From assembly GCF_018413525.1 (NCBI RefSeq), contig NZ_JAHCDD010000054.1:1-40867 (forward strand): DNA of 40,867 nt. Reading direction: 5' to 3'. Below the pieces are notes generated by a model. That model saw only the letters and a program-made list of their open reading frames with translations. It had not been told where the DNA came from and searched no databases. The position numbers and the translations under genes are program-made. Of this stretch, positions 34,199 through 40,867 are shown in pieces. This DNA comes from Acidovorax sp. CCYZU-2555. Its GTDB lineage: Bacteria > Pseudomonadota > Gammaproteobacteria > Burkholderiales > Burkholderiaceae_C. How positions within the stretch are numbered: the stretch's first letter is position 1; every line of letters starts with the position of its first letter.

Positions 34199-34217
34199 GG
34201 TAATGAGAACTATTCTC
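34199..34217. promoter_or_regulatory. Fur box before the sigma/FecR fusion gene
   Basis: GGTAATGAGAACTATTCTC matches the 19-base Fur consensus at 14 positions. It overlaps a possible promoter (TTGATG at 34194-34199, TCTAAA at 34216-34221). The gene starts 39 bases further on. Iron repression of the regulator is expected. Confidence 0.65.
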
Positions 34218-34255
34218 TAAAATGGCATCTTGCTTTTGCCTGAACCCTGCCCGCC

Positions 34256-35527
34256 ATGTCCCACCCCCTGATCTCCGATGTCTTCTGCGACAGCTACTCC
34301 GCGCTGATCGGCTTTGTGGCCCGGCGTACGGGCAATCGGCAGACGGCGCAGGATCTGGTGCATGACGCCTGGCTGCGGCTGGCCGAGCGTGGGCCGCGTG
34401 GCGACGAGACCAGCCAGGGCGCGACGCGCGCCTATCTCTATACGGTGGCCGACAACCTGGCGATCGATCACCTGCGCCGCGCCGGGCGCACTGCCGAGCG
34501 CTTCGATGGCAGCGGCAATCTCGACATGCCGGCGGCTGCCGCGGTGCGCGATGTCGCCGACAGACATCTGCACCGCGAGGCGCTGGCCGCGGTCGATGCG
34601 GCGCTTGCCGCCCTGCCCGCGCGCTGCCGCGCGATCTTTCTGGCCGACAGGCTCGAAGGCACGCCGCATGTGGAGCTGGCGCAGCAGCACGGCGTATCGG
34701 TCAAGACCATAGAGCGCGAAGTCATGCGCGCGCTCGACGCAGTCGAGGCCGCGCTGCTGCGCTGGCGCGGCGATGCCACGGTGCAGCGGCGCGGTCGCCG
34801 GCGTGCGCTGTCGACGCTGCTGGGCGTGGGCGGCCTGGCCCTGGCCGGCAGCGCGATGTGGCAGGCCTGGCGGCCGTTTGTTCCCGGCTGGCAGGTGGTG
34901 CTGGCGACGCTGCGCGGCCAGCAGCTGGAACAGGCCTTGCCCGATGGCAGCCGCATTGCGCTCGATGCCCAGGGCCGCGCCGAAGTGCGTTACTACGCCA
35001 CGCGGCGCGAAGTGGCGTTGCGCGCGGGCTCGGCATTCTTCAATGTCGCGGCCGACGCCGAAAGGCCGTTCGTCGTCGAGGCGCTGGGCGCGCGCATCAC
35101 GGTGGTGGGAACACGCTTCGAAGTCGCCGTGGGCGACGACGGCGATCTGCGCGTGGCGGTGGAGCAAGGCCATGTGCGGGTGCAGCCGCCGGGTGCGGCG
35201 CAGCAGGACCTGTATTCGGGCGAGGCGCTGAGTTGGTCGGCGCACGCAGGCGTGCAGCGCGCACCGGCCCAGGGCGAAGTTGCGCCCTGGCGCAGCGGCT
35301 GGCTGGACTTTCGCCATGTGCCGCTGCACGCGGCAGTGCAGCGCCTGGCGCGCTACAGCCCGGTCGCGCTGCGCGTCGCGCCCGAGGCGGCAGATCTCAC
35401 GGTGTTTGGCCGCGTGCGCATCGCCGAGGCCGGCGCCTGGCTCAGGCTGCTGCCACGCAGCCTGCCGGTGACGGTGCGCGAAGAGGGACAAGGCGCCGAG
35501 CGCGCGCTGCTGATCGCACGGCGCTGA
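34256..35527 (+). CDS. Fused ECF sigma factor/FecR-type regulator
   Basis: A 423-residue single polypeptide. Residues 1-165 are a FecI-type sigma factor: region 2 (LIGFVARRTGNRQTAQDLVHD and the DNLAIDHLRR -10 helix) and region 4 (LPARCRAIFLADRLEG, QQHGVSVKTIEREVMRALD). After about 20 linking residues comes a membrane segment (about 184-202, LSTLLGVGGLALAGSAMWQA), then the periplasmic FecR domain (DGSRIALDAQGRAEVRY...VVGTRFEV) and a C-terminal DUF4974 domain (about 342-405). The N-terminal anti-sigma helix region (DUF4880) usual in FecR is not visible. The frame is open throughout with host-like codons, so this is not a frameshift artefact. Comparable hybrids (IutY of Pseudomonas putida) are known. 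It probably controls the receptor gene next to it. Confidence 0.9.
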   Translation: MSHPLISDVFCDSYSALIGFVARRTGNRQTAQDLVHDAWLRLAERGPRGDETSQGATRAYLYTVADNLAIDHLRRAGRTAERFDGSGNLDMPAAAAVRDVADRHLHREALAAVDAALAALPARCRAIFLADRLEGTPHVELAQQHGVSVKTIEREVMRALDAVEAALLRWRGDATVQRRGRRRALSTLLGVGGLALAGSAMWQAWRPFVPGWQVVLATLRGQQLEQALPDGSRIALDAQGRAEVRYYATRREVALRAGSAFFNVAADAERPFVVEALGARITVVGTRFEVAVGDDGDLRVAVEQGHVRVQPPGAAQQDLYSGEALSWSAHAGVQRAPAQGEVAPWRSGWLDFRHVPLHAAVQRLARYSPVALRVAPEAADLTVFGRVRIAEAGAWLRLLPRSLPVTVREEGQGAERALLIARR

Positions 35528-35577
35528 GGCGGTGGGCCGGCGTCGCCGGGCCACGCCAAAGATATTTCAAAAAAAGC

Positions 35578-35608
35578 GTGAGGGAAGTCGCGCCCTCGTT
35601 CGTTTCTA
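35578..35608 (+). promoter_or_regulatory. ECF (FecI-type) promoter of the receptor gene
   Basis: GTGAGGGAA (about 35578-35586) and CGTTCGTTTC (35597-35606), preceded by an A run. This arrangement is often seen between FecR-type and TonB receptor genes. It lies 55 bases before the receptor start and is the likely target of the sigma part of the fused regulator. Confidence 0.55.
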
Positions 35609-35662
35609 CCTTGGAAGCCGCACTGCGGCCCCTTCGCTTTCATTTCCAAGGTTGTTCTCGTT

Positions 35663-38128
35663 ATGCCATCACTCCAAGCCCGCCATCACCTGATCGCCGC
35701 CGCCATCCTGGCCCTGGCCGCGCCCGCTGTCTGGGCCCAGCCAGCAGTTGCCGCGCCCGCCGCGACGGCAACGCGCAGTTTCGACATTGCCGCTCAGCCG
35801 CTCGATGCGGCGCTGTCGGAACTCGCGCGCCAGGCCGGCCTGCAATTGCTGGCCCCGGCCGAGCTGGTCCAAGGCCGCAATGCAATGGCCCTGCGCGCCA
35901 CGCTCACGCCCGCGGCGGCCGTGCAACGCCTGCTGCAAGGCAGCGGCCTTGCGGCCCATGTCAATGGTTCGACGCTGGTCGTCGAGCGCGCCGGTCCCAC
36001 GGCGTCGCTGGCCGAAGTGCGCGTCGCCGCGCGCCGCGCCGGCGACGGCACGACCGAAGGCACGGGCGCCTACACCAGCCGCGTGACCAGCATTGCCTCC
36101 AAGACCGATCAGTCGTTTCGCGAGATTCCGCAATCGGTGTCGGTGGTCACGCGCCAGCAGCTCGATGACCAACGGCTGCTCACCGTCAACGATGCGCTCA
36201 AGCAGATGCCGGGCATCACCGTCAACCGCGCCAACTTCGGCTCGTTCGATTTCTATTCGCGCGGCTTCCAGGTGACCAGCATGCAGATCGATGGCGGCGC
36301 GTCTCTGGCCCTGGGTTCCTACACCTACGAGCCGCAGCAGGACATGGCGTTCTACGACCGCATCGAAGTGATGCGCGGCGCTTCGGGCCTGCTGGGCGGC
36401 ATGGGCGACCCGGGCGGCATCGTCAACCTGGCCCGCAAGAAACCGCTGGCCGAGAACCAGCTGGTGTTTGAGCAGTCGGTGGGCCGCTGGGACAGCAACC
36501 GCACCATGCTCGACGCCACCGGAACCCTGGGCTTTGACGGCCGGCTGCGCGGACGCGCCGTCGCGGTCTATGAAGAACGCCACTTTCACCTGTTGGACCG
36601 CAGCCAGGAAAAGCCCGCGCTGTATGGCGTGCTCGAAGCCGATCTGACGGCCAATACGCTGCTCACGGTGGGTACCAGCTACGGCAAGCGGCACGAGAAC
36701 GGTATAGGCGATGGCCTGCCGCGCTACACCAACGGCCAAGTGCTGGAACTGCCGCGCAGCGCCAGCCTGACCCAGCCCTGGGGCTTTTCCGACACCAAGG
36801 ATACGGAGCTGTTTGCCCAACTCGAACACCGCTTTGCCAACGGCTGGAAGCTCAAGACCAATCTGGCGCATGTGAAGGCCGACGCCATTGCGCACACCGC
36901 CTTTGTCGATGGCGCCATAGATCCACAGACGCGCGAAGGCGCGTACTGGGGCGGCGGCCGCTATGCGACGTCCAGCCAGCAGGACATCTTGGACATCAAC
37001 CTGAGCGGCACTTTCGGCCTGCTGGGCCGCACCCATGAACTGCTGCTGGGCGCCGATTGGCAGCGCGCGCAGGGCACCTGGGCCACAGGCAAGCCGGTCG
37101 ACAACTGGGCGGTTCCCGCGGACCTGTTCGCGGTCAATGCCTGGAATCCCGACATGAACGTTCCGCTGAACTACATCTACGACCCCTGGAACCAGCAGCA
37201 AAAAGGCGCATATGGCGTGCTGCGCCTGCACCCTTCGGACCGCCTGCATGTGATCGCCGGCGCCCGCCTGAGCCGCTACGACTTTCTGCAGCAGATCTCC
37301 AATGCCGACACCGCCGGCAACCGCACGGTGACTTCGCGCACCGAATTTGGCGAGCCCACCAATGTCACGCCCTATGGCGGCGTGATCTATGACTTGAATT
37401 CGCAGTGGTCGGCCTATGTCAGCTATGCCTCGATCTTCAAGCCCCAGGCGCTGCTCAAGGCCGGCCCGCTGCCCGGCACATCACTCGACCCAGTCAAAGG
37501 CAAGAGCTATGAAGCAGGCTTCAAGGGAGAACTGCTCGACGGCCGCCTGAACGCCACGTTCAGCGTGTTCAATGTCGAGCGCACGGGCACGGGCGTGGTC
37601 GATGCGCGCTATCCCACCAGCCGCGATCCCTGGGCCGGCAACTGCTGCTATCTGCCGCAGGGCAAGGTGAGCAGCCGCGGCTTCGACGCCGAAATCGGCG
37701 GCGAAGTCCAGCCCGGCTGGCAGCTTGCGGCCGGCTACACCTTCAACCAGACCAAGGACCGCAGCACGGCCACCAGCTACAGCACCATCACGCCCAAGCA
37801 TCTGCTCAAGCTGTCGACCGCCTATCGTCTGCCCGGCGAATGGTCGAGCTGGCAACTTGGAGGCTCGACCCATATCCAGAGCAAGACATCGGTCAATGGA
37901 GCGCTGTATGACGCCAACTTCAATGCCTCGCCCTATGCCTTCGCCGAAGGCGGCTACGCGGTATTGAATGCCCTGGTGCAGTACCGCATCGATCCCAATT
38001 GGACGGTGTCGCTGAACCTCAACAATCTGCTCGACAAGGTGTACTACGAACGCGTGGGTACGGCGTCGGGCGGCAACTGGTATGGCACACCGCGCAATGC
38101 GGTGCTAACCTTGCGCGGCCAGTTCTAG
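35663..38128 (+). CDS. TonB-dependent siderophore receptor with signalling domain
   Basis: An 821-residue outer-membrane receptor. The signal peptide ends near WAQPAVA. Residues about 35-88 are the STN signalling domain (FDIAAQPLDAALSELARQAG, then LLQGSGLAAHVNGSTLVVER). The plug follows (REIPQSVSVVTRQQLDDQ, DALKQMPGITVN, IEVMRGASGLLGGMGDPGG) and then a 22-strand-type barrel ending in Phe (LTLRGQF). It belongs to the ferric siderophore group (FpvA/FoxA/FhuE-like). The STN domain would contact the periplasmic FecR part of the fused regulator, linking substrate binding to transcription. The exact siderophore is unknown. Confidence 0.93.
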   Translation: MPSLQARHHLIAAAILALAAPAVWAQPAVAAPAATATRSFDIAAQPLDAALSELARQAGLQLLAPAELVQGRNAMALRATLTPAAAVQRLLQGSGLAAHVNGSTLVVERAGPTASLAEVRVAARRAGDGTTEGTGAYTSRVTSIASKTDQSFREIPQSVSVVTRQQLDDQRLLTVNDALKQMPGITVNRANFGSFDFYSRGFQVTSMQIDGGASLALGSYTYEPQQDMAFYDRIEVMRGASGLLGGMGDPGGIVNLARKKPLAENQLVFEQSVGRWDSNRTMLDATGTLGFDGRLRGRAVAVYEERHFHLLDRSQEKPALYGVLEADLTANTLLTVGTSYGKRHENGIGDGLPRYTNGQVLELPRSASLTQPWGFSDTKDTELFAQLEHRFANGWKLKTNLAHVKADAIAHTAFVDGAIDPQTREGAYWGGGRYATSSQQDILDINLSGTFGLLGRTHELLLGADWQRAQGTWATGKPVDNWAVPADLFAVNAWNPDMNVPLNYIYDPWNQQQKGAYGVLRLHPSDRLHVIAGARLSRYDFLQQISNADTAGNRTVTSRTEFGEPTNVTPYGGVIYDLNSQWSAYVSYASIFKPQALLKAGPLPGTSLDPVKGKSYEAGFKGELLDGRLNATFSVFNVERTGTGVVDARYPTSRDPWAGNCCYLPQGKVSSRGFDAEIGGEVQPGWQLAAGYTFNQTKDRSTATSYSTITPKHLLKLSTAYRLPGEWSSWQLGGSTHIQSKTSVNGALYDANFNASPYAFAEGGYAVLNALVQYRIDPNWTVSLNLNNLLDKVYYERVGTASGGNWYGTPRNAVLTLRGQF

Positions 38129-38150
38129 GCCCGCGCTTGTGCATCGTCAG

Positions 38151-38181
38151 GCCGGTGCCCCAGCAGAGGGCGGGCATCGGC
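38151..38181 (+). terminator. Possible terminator after the receptor gene
   Basis: GCCGGTGCCC and GGGCATCGGC pair along ten positions (one G-U) with an 11-base loop. Only a weak T-rich tail (TATTCTCAT) follows. Confidence 0.4.
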
Positions 38182-38378
38182 TATTCTCATGATCATGGGT
38201 GTAGTCGGCAGCTTTCAAGAAAATAGCAAAAGTACATTGATTTTCATATTGCTAAGTTATTGCTATCACCCACTTCAATGACGCTATCGGTCGCCGCCGG
38301 CATATGCCGGCGCCGTGATCGATGCGGTCGCCACAACAACCTGCCGGCGCGCTGCGCCCCTGAAAGTCGAGTTGCACC

Positions 38379-38543
38379 TTGAAGATCATTCACTATTTGT
38401 CGTTTACCGGCGTCATCGTCGCGATAGGTCTGCTGTTCGCTGATTTCAGCAAAATAGCGGGCCTTGTGCTGGCCTTGGCCACCGTGGTTGAACTGGTGAT
38501 GTCGGTCACTATGGGAAAGCAGAGCAACGAAGGCAGCCGCTGA
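38379..38543 (+). CDS. Small membrane protein (54 residues, TTG start)
   Basis: A short frame from TTG at 38379 encoding two hydrophobic segments, FTGVIVAIGLLFADFSKI and GLVLALATVVELVMSV, then a short polar tail. It lies 29 bases before the lipoprotein gene at 38573 in the same direction. No strong ribosome binding site is present, so the start is tentative. Function unknown. Confidence 0.5.
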   Translation: MKIIHYLSFTGVIVAIGLLFADFSKIAGLVLALATVVELVMSVTMGKQSNEGSR

Positions 38544-38572
38544 ACCTGCAGATCAGCGGCGATCAAAGACAG

Positions 38573-38869
38573 ATGAAAGTGGTCGCAAGCCTGGCCTTGG
38601 TCGGACTGTTGGCGCTTTCGGGCTGCTCCGATTGGTATCAGACAGTGGAAGTGCGCATCACGGCCGATGCCTACCAAGTCAACGCCGTCAAGTCGGCGCT
38701 TGCCACGCCCGCCGTCGACGAGGCGGTGCGCGTCAATCCCAAGACCGTGCTGCTGGTGGTATGCCTTCCTGTGCCCGCTGCCAAGGTCATGCAGTTCGAG
38801 AAAGAGCTGCGTGCTCGGCACAAGGCAAAACTGCAGATCACTTTCACCGACCAAGGATGTCCGTCCTAG
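38573..38869 (+). CDS. Small lipoprotein of unknown function
   Basis: A 98-residue protein with a signal and lipobox ALSGC (Cys18). The mature part WYQTVEVRITADAYQ...VLLVVCLPVPAAKVMQFEKEL looks like an alpha/beta fold. No family is recognised. It probably shares a transcript with the small membrane protein just upstream. Confidence 0.7.
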   Translation: MKVVASLALVGLLALSGCSDWYQTVEVRITADAYQVNAVKSALATPAVDEAVRVNPKTVLLVVCLPVPAAKVMQFEKELRARHKAKLQITFTDQGCPS

Positions 38870-39165
38870 CGCCTGACCACCAGAGCGCAGGCTCTCGCGC
38901 CCAGTGACCGTGCATCGGTTGGGCCCCCTGACGTGGAACATGTCATGGCAGCCGCCGACCCAGACATGCGTGCCGCGCCGCTCCCGCTCAGGTCGCGAAA
39001 TCACCGCCGGCCTGACGCCAGGTGCGACTGAGGTACTTGTTGGCTTTTACGTCATCTTGTATCTCGACGTTACAAACCCTGCTACGCTGTCGTGCCAAGG
39101 AAAGAACGTCCCATGGCGGTCACAGGCACCGCCCGCAATCGTTGACTGCAACCAAGGAGATCTGC

Positions 39166-40119
39166 ATGAAGCCACATGCCCGCCTCTGGGGCCCACTGAT
39201 TTTGGGGGCCCTGGCCTCGCATGCCAATGCCGACGAAAGCATCGTCAACTTGTGGCGACCGGGCCAGCTGGGCAGCATGGCCGCCATTGCGCACGAGCCG
39301 GGCTGGACGCTGCCGGTGGTGTACCTGAACATGGCGGTCGCGGGCAGCGATTCACGCGCTCTTCCGGCGACCGGGCACCTGGACACGAAAGTCAAAGGGC
39401 GTGTCAACATGGCCTTTTTCGTGCCGACCTACACCTTTGAAACCACGCTGTGGGGTGGCAGGCCGTCACTCGGTCTGGGCATTGGCGCGGGACGCACACG
39501 CTCCCAGGCCGCGGCGACACTCACCGTGCCGGTACTGGGCCCGATCTCGGGCACGCAACGCGATGCGGTGACGGGAGTCTCCGACATCTACCCGAACGCC
39601 AACGTCAAATGGAACGACGGCGTGCACAGCTACATGGCCTACGCCTCAGGCGTTCTTCCCGTGGGCTCGTACCGTCAAAGCCGGCTGGCCAACACCGGCG
39701 CCAACCGCTGGGCCGTCGACGCCGGCGCAGGCTACACTTATTTCGACCAGAAGAAAGGCCTGGAGTTTTCCCTTGTCGGCGGCATGAACTACAAGGCCAG
39801 GAACCCCGCCAGCGACTACCGCAGCGGCGCCGAAGCGCACATCGACTGGGCCACCTCGTATTTCTTTCTGCCCAATGTGCACGCAGGCCTCGTGGGCTAC
39901 TTCTACCGCCAGCTCAAGGGCGACTCGGGCAGCGGCGCGGTGCTGGGCACGCTCAAGTCGAGCCTCAATGGCATAGGCCCGCAGGCCGGCATGTTCTTCG
40001 AAGCCGGTGGGCAGCTCTATTACTTGAACGCCAAGGCCTATCACGAGTGGGGCGCGAAGAACCGCGCCGAAGGCTGGAATTTCTGGCTGACCCTGGTCGT
40101 GCCTTTCAAGGCGAAATAA
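39166..40119 (+). CDS. Outer-membrane transporter-like protein (SphA/phenol MetA pathway family)
   Basis: A 317-residue protein with a signal peptide ending SHANA. Many amphipathic strands with aromatic girdles (LGLGIGAGRTR, HSYMAYASGVLPVGSYR, WAVDAGAGYTYFDQKKG, FEAGGQLYYLNAKAY) and a final strand WNFWLTLVVPFKAK indicate a beta barrel of the group often found with aromatic catabolism. AAGGAGA precedes the ATG. No catabolic genes lie next to it here. The 296 bases upstream (38870-39165) show no gene. Confidence 0.8.
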   Translation: MKPHARLWGPLILGALASHANADESIVNLWRPGQLGSMAAIAHEPGWTLPVVYLNMAVAGSDSRALPATGHLDTKVKGRVNMAFFVPTYTFETTLWGGRPSLGLGIGAGRTRSQAAATLTVPVLGPISGTQRDAVTGVSDIYPNANVKWNDGVHSYMAYASGVLPVGSYRQSRLANTGANRWAVDAGAGYTYFDQKKGLEFSLVGGMNYKARNPASDYRSGAEAHIDWATSYFFLPNVHAGLVGYFYRQLKGDSGSGAVLGTLKSSLNGIGPQAGMFFEAGGQLYYLNAKAYHEWGAKNRAEGWNFWLTLVVPFKAK

Positions 40120-40162
40120 GCGTTCGCCAACGCAGCGCGTCCACGGCTGAACGCGCGCGCCG

Positions 40163-40678
40163 TCAAGCGTGCGTGGCCCCGGGCGCCAGACGCCCCGCCA
40201 GCAGATTGGCGGTGCGGCGCAGCAGATCGATATCGGTTTTCTCCTTCACGCCGCGGCTGAAGCAGCACAGCGTGCCATAGACCGAGCCATCGGCCAGGCG
40301 CACCGGCGTGCTCAGATGCGTGCCGATGGGGAATCCGGGGTCGGGTGCCTGGCCCGCGGTCACATAAGGCGCGGCGTCGCGCATCACTTCGGGCAAGCGG
40401 CCTTCGACCACGCGCTGGCACCAGCTTTCCTCCACCGGGCCCGACATGCCGGCTTCGAGCTGCGGCGTGAAGCCCGTCGCGCTGTCGACCGCCTTGAAAA
40501 TGCGGCGGCCGTCGGTGATCTCGGAGACAAAGGCGACATCCATGCTCAACTTGGTGCGGATCAAATTGAGAACCTCGCGCACGGCGGCGGGAAGTTCGGG
40601 ATCCGCGGCGTCGCTGGTGGCCACCAGCAGCTCGGAAATCTTGACGTCGATATCGTCAGGGTTGTAGTCCAGTTGCAT
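40163..40678 (-). CDS. GAF domain protein
   Basis: A 171-residue protein that is a single GAF fold: LNLIRTKLSMDVAFVSEITDGRRIFKAV, EESWCQRVVEGRLPEVMRDA, GTHLSTPVRLADGSVYGTLCCFS and a final helix. GAF domains bind small ligands; there is no output domain, so a signalling or sensing role through a partner is likely. ATG at 40678. Confidence 0.85.
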   Translation of the reverse strand: MQLDYNPDDIDVKISELLVATSDAADPELPAAVREVLNLIRTKLSMDVAFVSEITDGRRIFKAVDSATGFTPQLEAGMSGPVEESWCQRVVEGRLPEVMRDAAPYVTAGQAPDPGFPIGTHLSTPVRLADGSVYGTLCCFSRGVKEKTDIDLLRRTANLLAGRLAPGATHA

Positions 40679-40763
40679 GCCAGCAAGTCTAAGCCCACAG
40701 ACGCCCCTTTCCGGTGCAAGCTTGTGACGGATGGTATCCGCCAGCGTGCTCTGGCGACGGCCT

Positions 40764-40867
40764 TCAGCCTGCGCGCGCCGCGCCCAGTTCGCGCGCCAGC
40801 AGCGCCCCGAGTTCGGCGCGCCGCGGCGCCATCATGCGCGGCTGTATCGAGGCGATGGAAATCGCCG
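40764..40867 (-). CDS. Probable IclR-family regulator, C-terminal end (partial)
   Basis: The last 33 residues of a gene continuing beyond the window: AISIASIQPRM, then PRRAELGALLAREL. This resembles the end of the IclR effector domain (AISIA...R...R...L). The GAF gene follows it on the same strand, about 85 bases on. Family assignment rests on a short stretch. Confidence 0.5.
   Translation of the reverse strand, partial: AISIASIQPRMMAPRRAELGALLARELGAARAG

Noticed and set aside
35528..35577. GC-rich stem after the sigma/FecR gene as a terminator
   Set aside because: No T run follows, and the receptor gene lies directly downstream in the same direction.
38149..38372. Interval after the receptor gene searched for a small RNA
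   Set aside because: Apart from the possible terminator stem, no promoter-terminator pair or stable fold could be supported.

Overview
The window is GC-rich and densely coded. Its gene content (tripartite-tricarboxylate/Bug-type binding protein, MarR/TetR/LysR/IclR regulators, FecI/FecR/TonB receptor genes, dispersed TTCGACAGGCTCAGG-type repeats) suggests a Burkholderiales betaproteobacterium, probably Comamonadaceae. This is inferred from gene content only; no rRNA or other marker is present. No tRNA, rRNA or CRISPR array was seen.

Layout. 0-6.5 kb is ordinary chromosome: a small membrane protein, a MarR regulator with two coupled MFS pumps, a membrane diguanylate cyclase, a GNAT acetyltransferase and a cold-shock/DUF1294 fusion. 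6.5-12.3 kb is an AT-rich, repeat-rich accessory region. In it a ~2.1 kb unit carrying an ankyrin-repeat gene is duplicated in tandem. A ~250 bp dispersed repeat sits in the leader of the first copy only, and an IS110-family element sits in the 3' flank of the first copy. The second copy preserves both empty sites, so the insertion boundaries can be read directly. The IS110 carries a readable candidate bridge RNA whose four guide segments match its target and its own ends.

12.3-19.1 kb holds a LysR remnant, a three-gene hydrolase/epimerase operon divergent from a TetR gene across a perfect inverted repeat, and a small resistance-like block (GNAT, fosA, GNAT) lying between yghU and a decayed copy of the yghU 3' end. 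19.1-29.7 kb is a catabolic locus around a LysR regulator. An FAD oxidase and an Asp/Glu/hydantoin racemase lie on one side. On the other are an SDR, a cyclic amidohydrolase (hydantoinase family), a complete amino-acid-type ABC importer, a DapA-family lyase and a Bug-type binding protein. The same LysR-type site appears in both regulatory regions.

29.8-33.8 kb is a second accessory stretch: an antitoxin-like gene with a disabled zeta-type toxin, a TauD-family remnant, an attenuator-like leader, two P-loop kinase-like genes, an AT-rich orphan gene and further copies of the dispersed repeat. 33.9-38.2 kb is an iron-uptake signalling unit: a Fur-box-like promoter, an ECF sigma factor fused to its FecR-type regulator in one polypeptide, and a TonB-dependent receptor with a signalling domain. 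The window ends with small envelope proteins, an outer-membrane protein, a GAF protein and the 3' end of a probable IclR gene.

Most notable: the IS110 element with its bridge RNA and end-junction promoter, the duplicated ankyrin genes with filled/empty-site evidence for a mobile ~250 bp repeat, and the fused sigma/FecR regulator.
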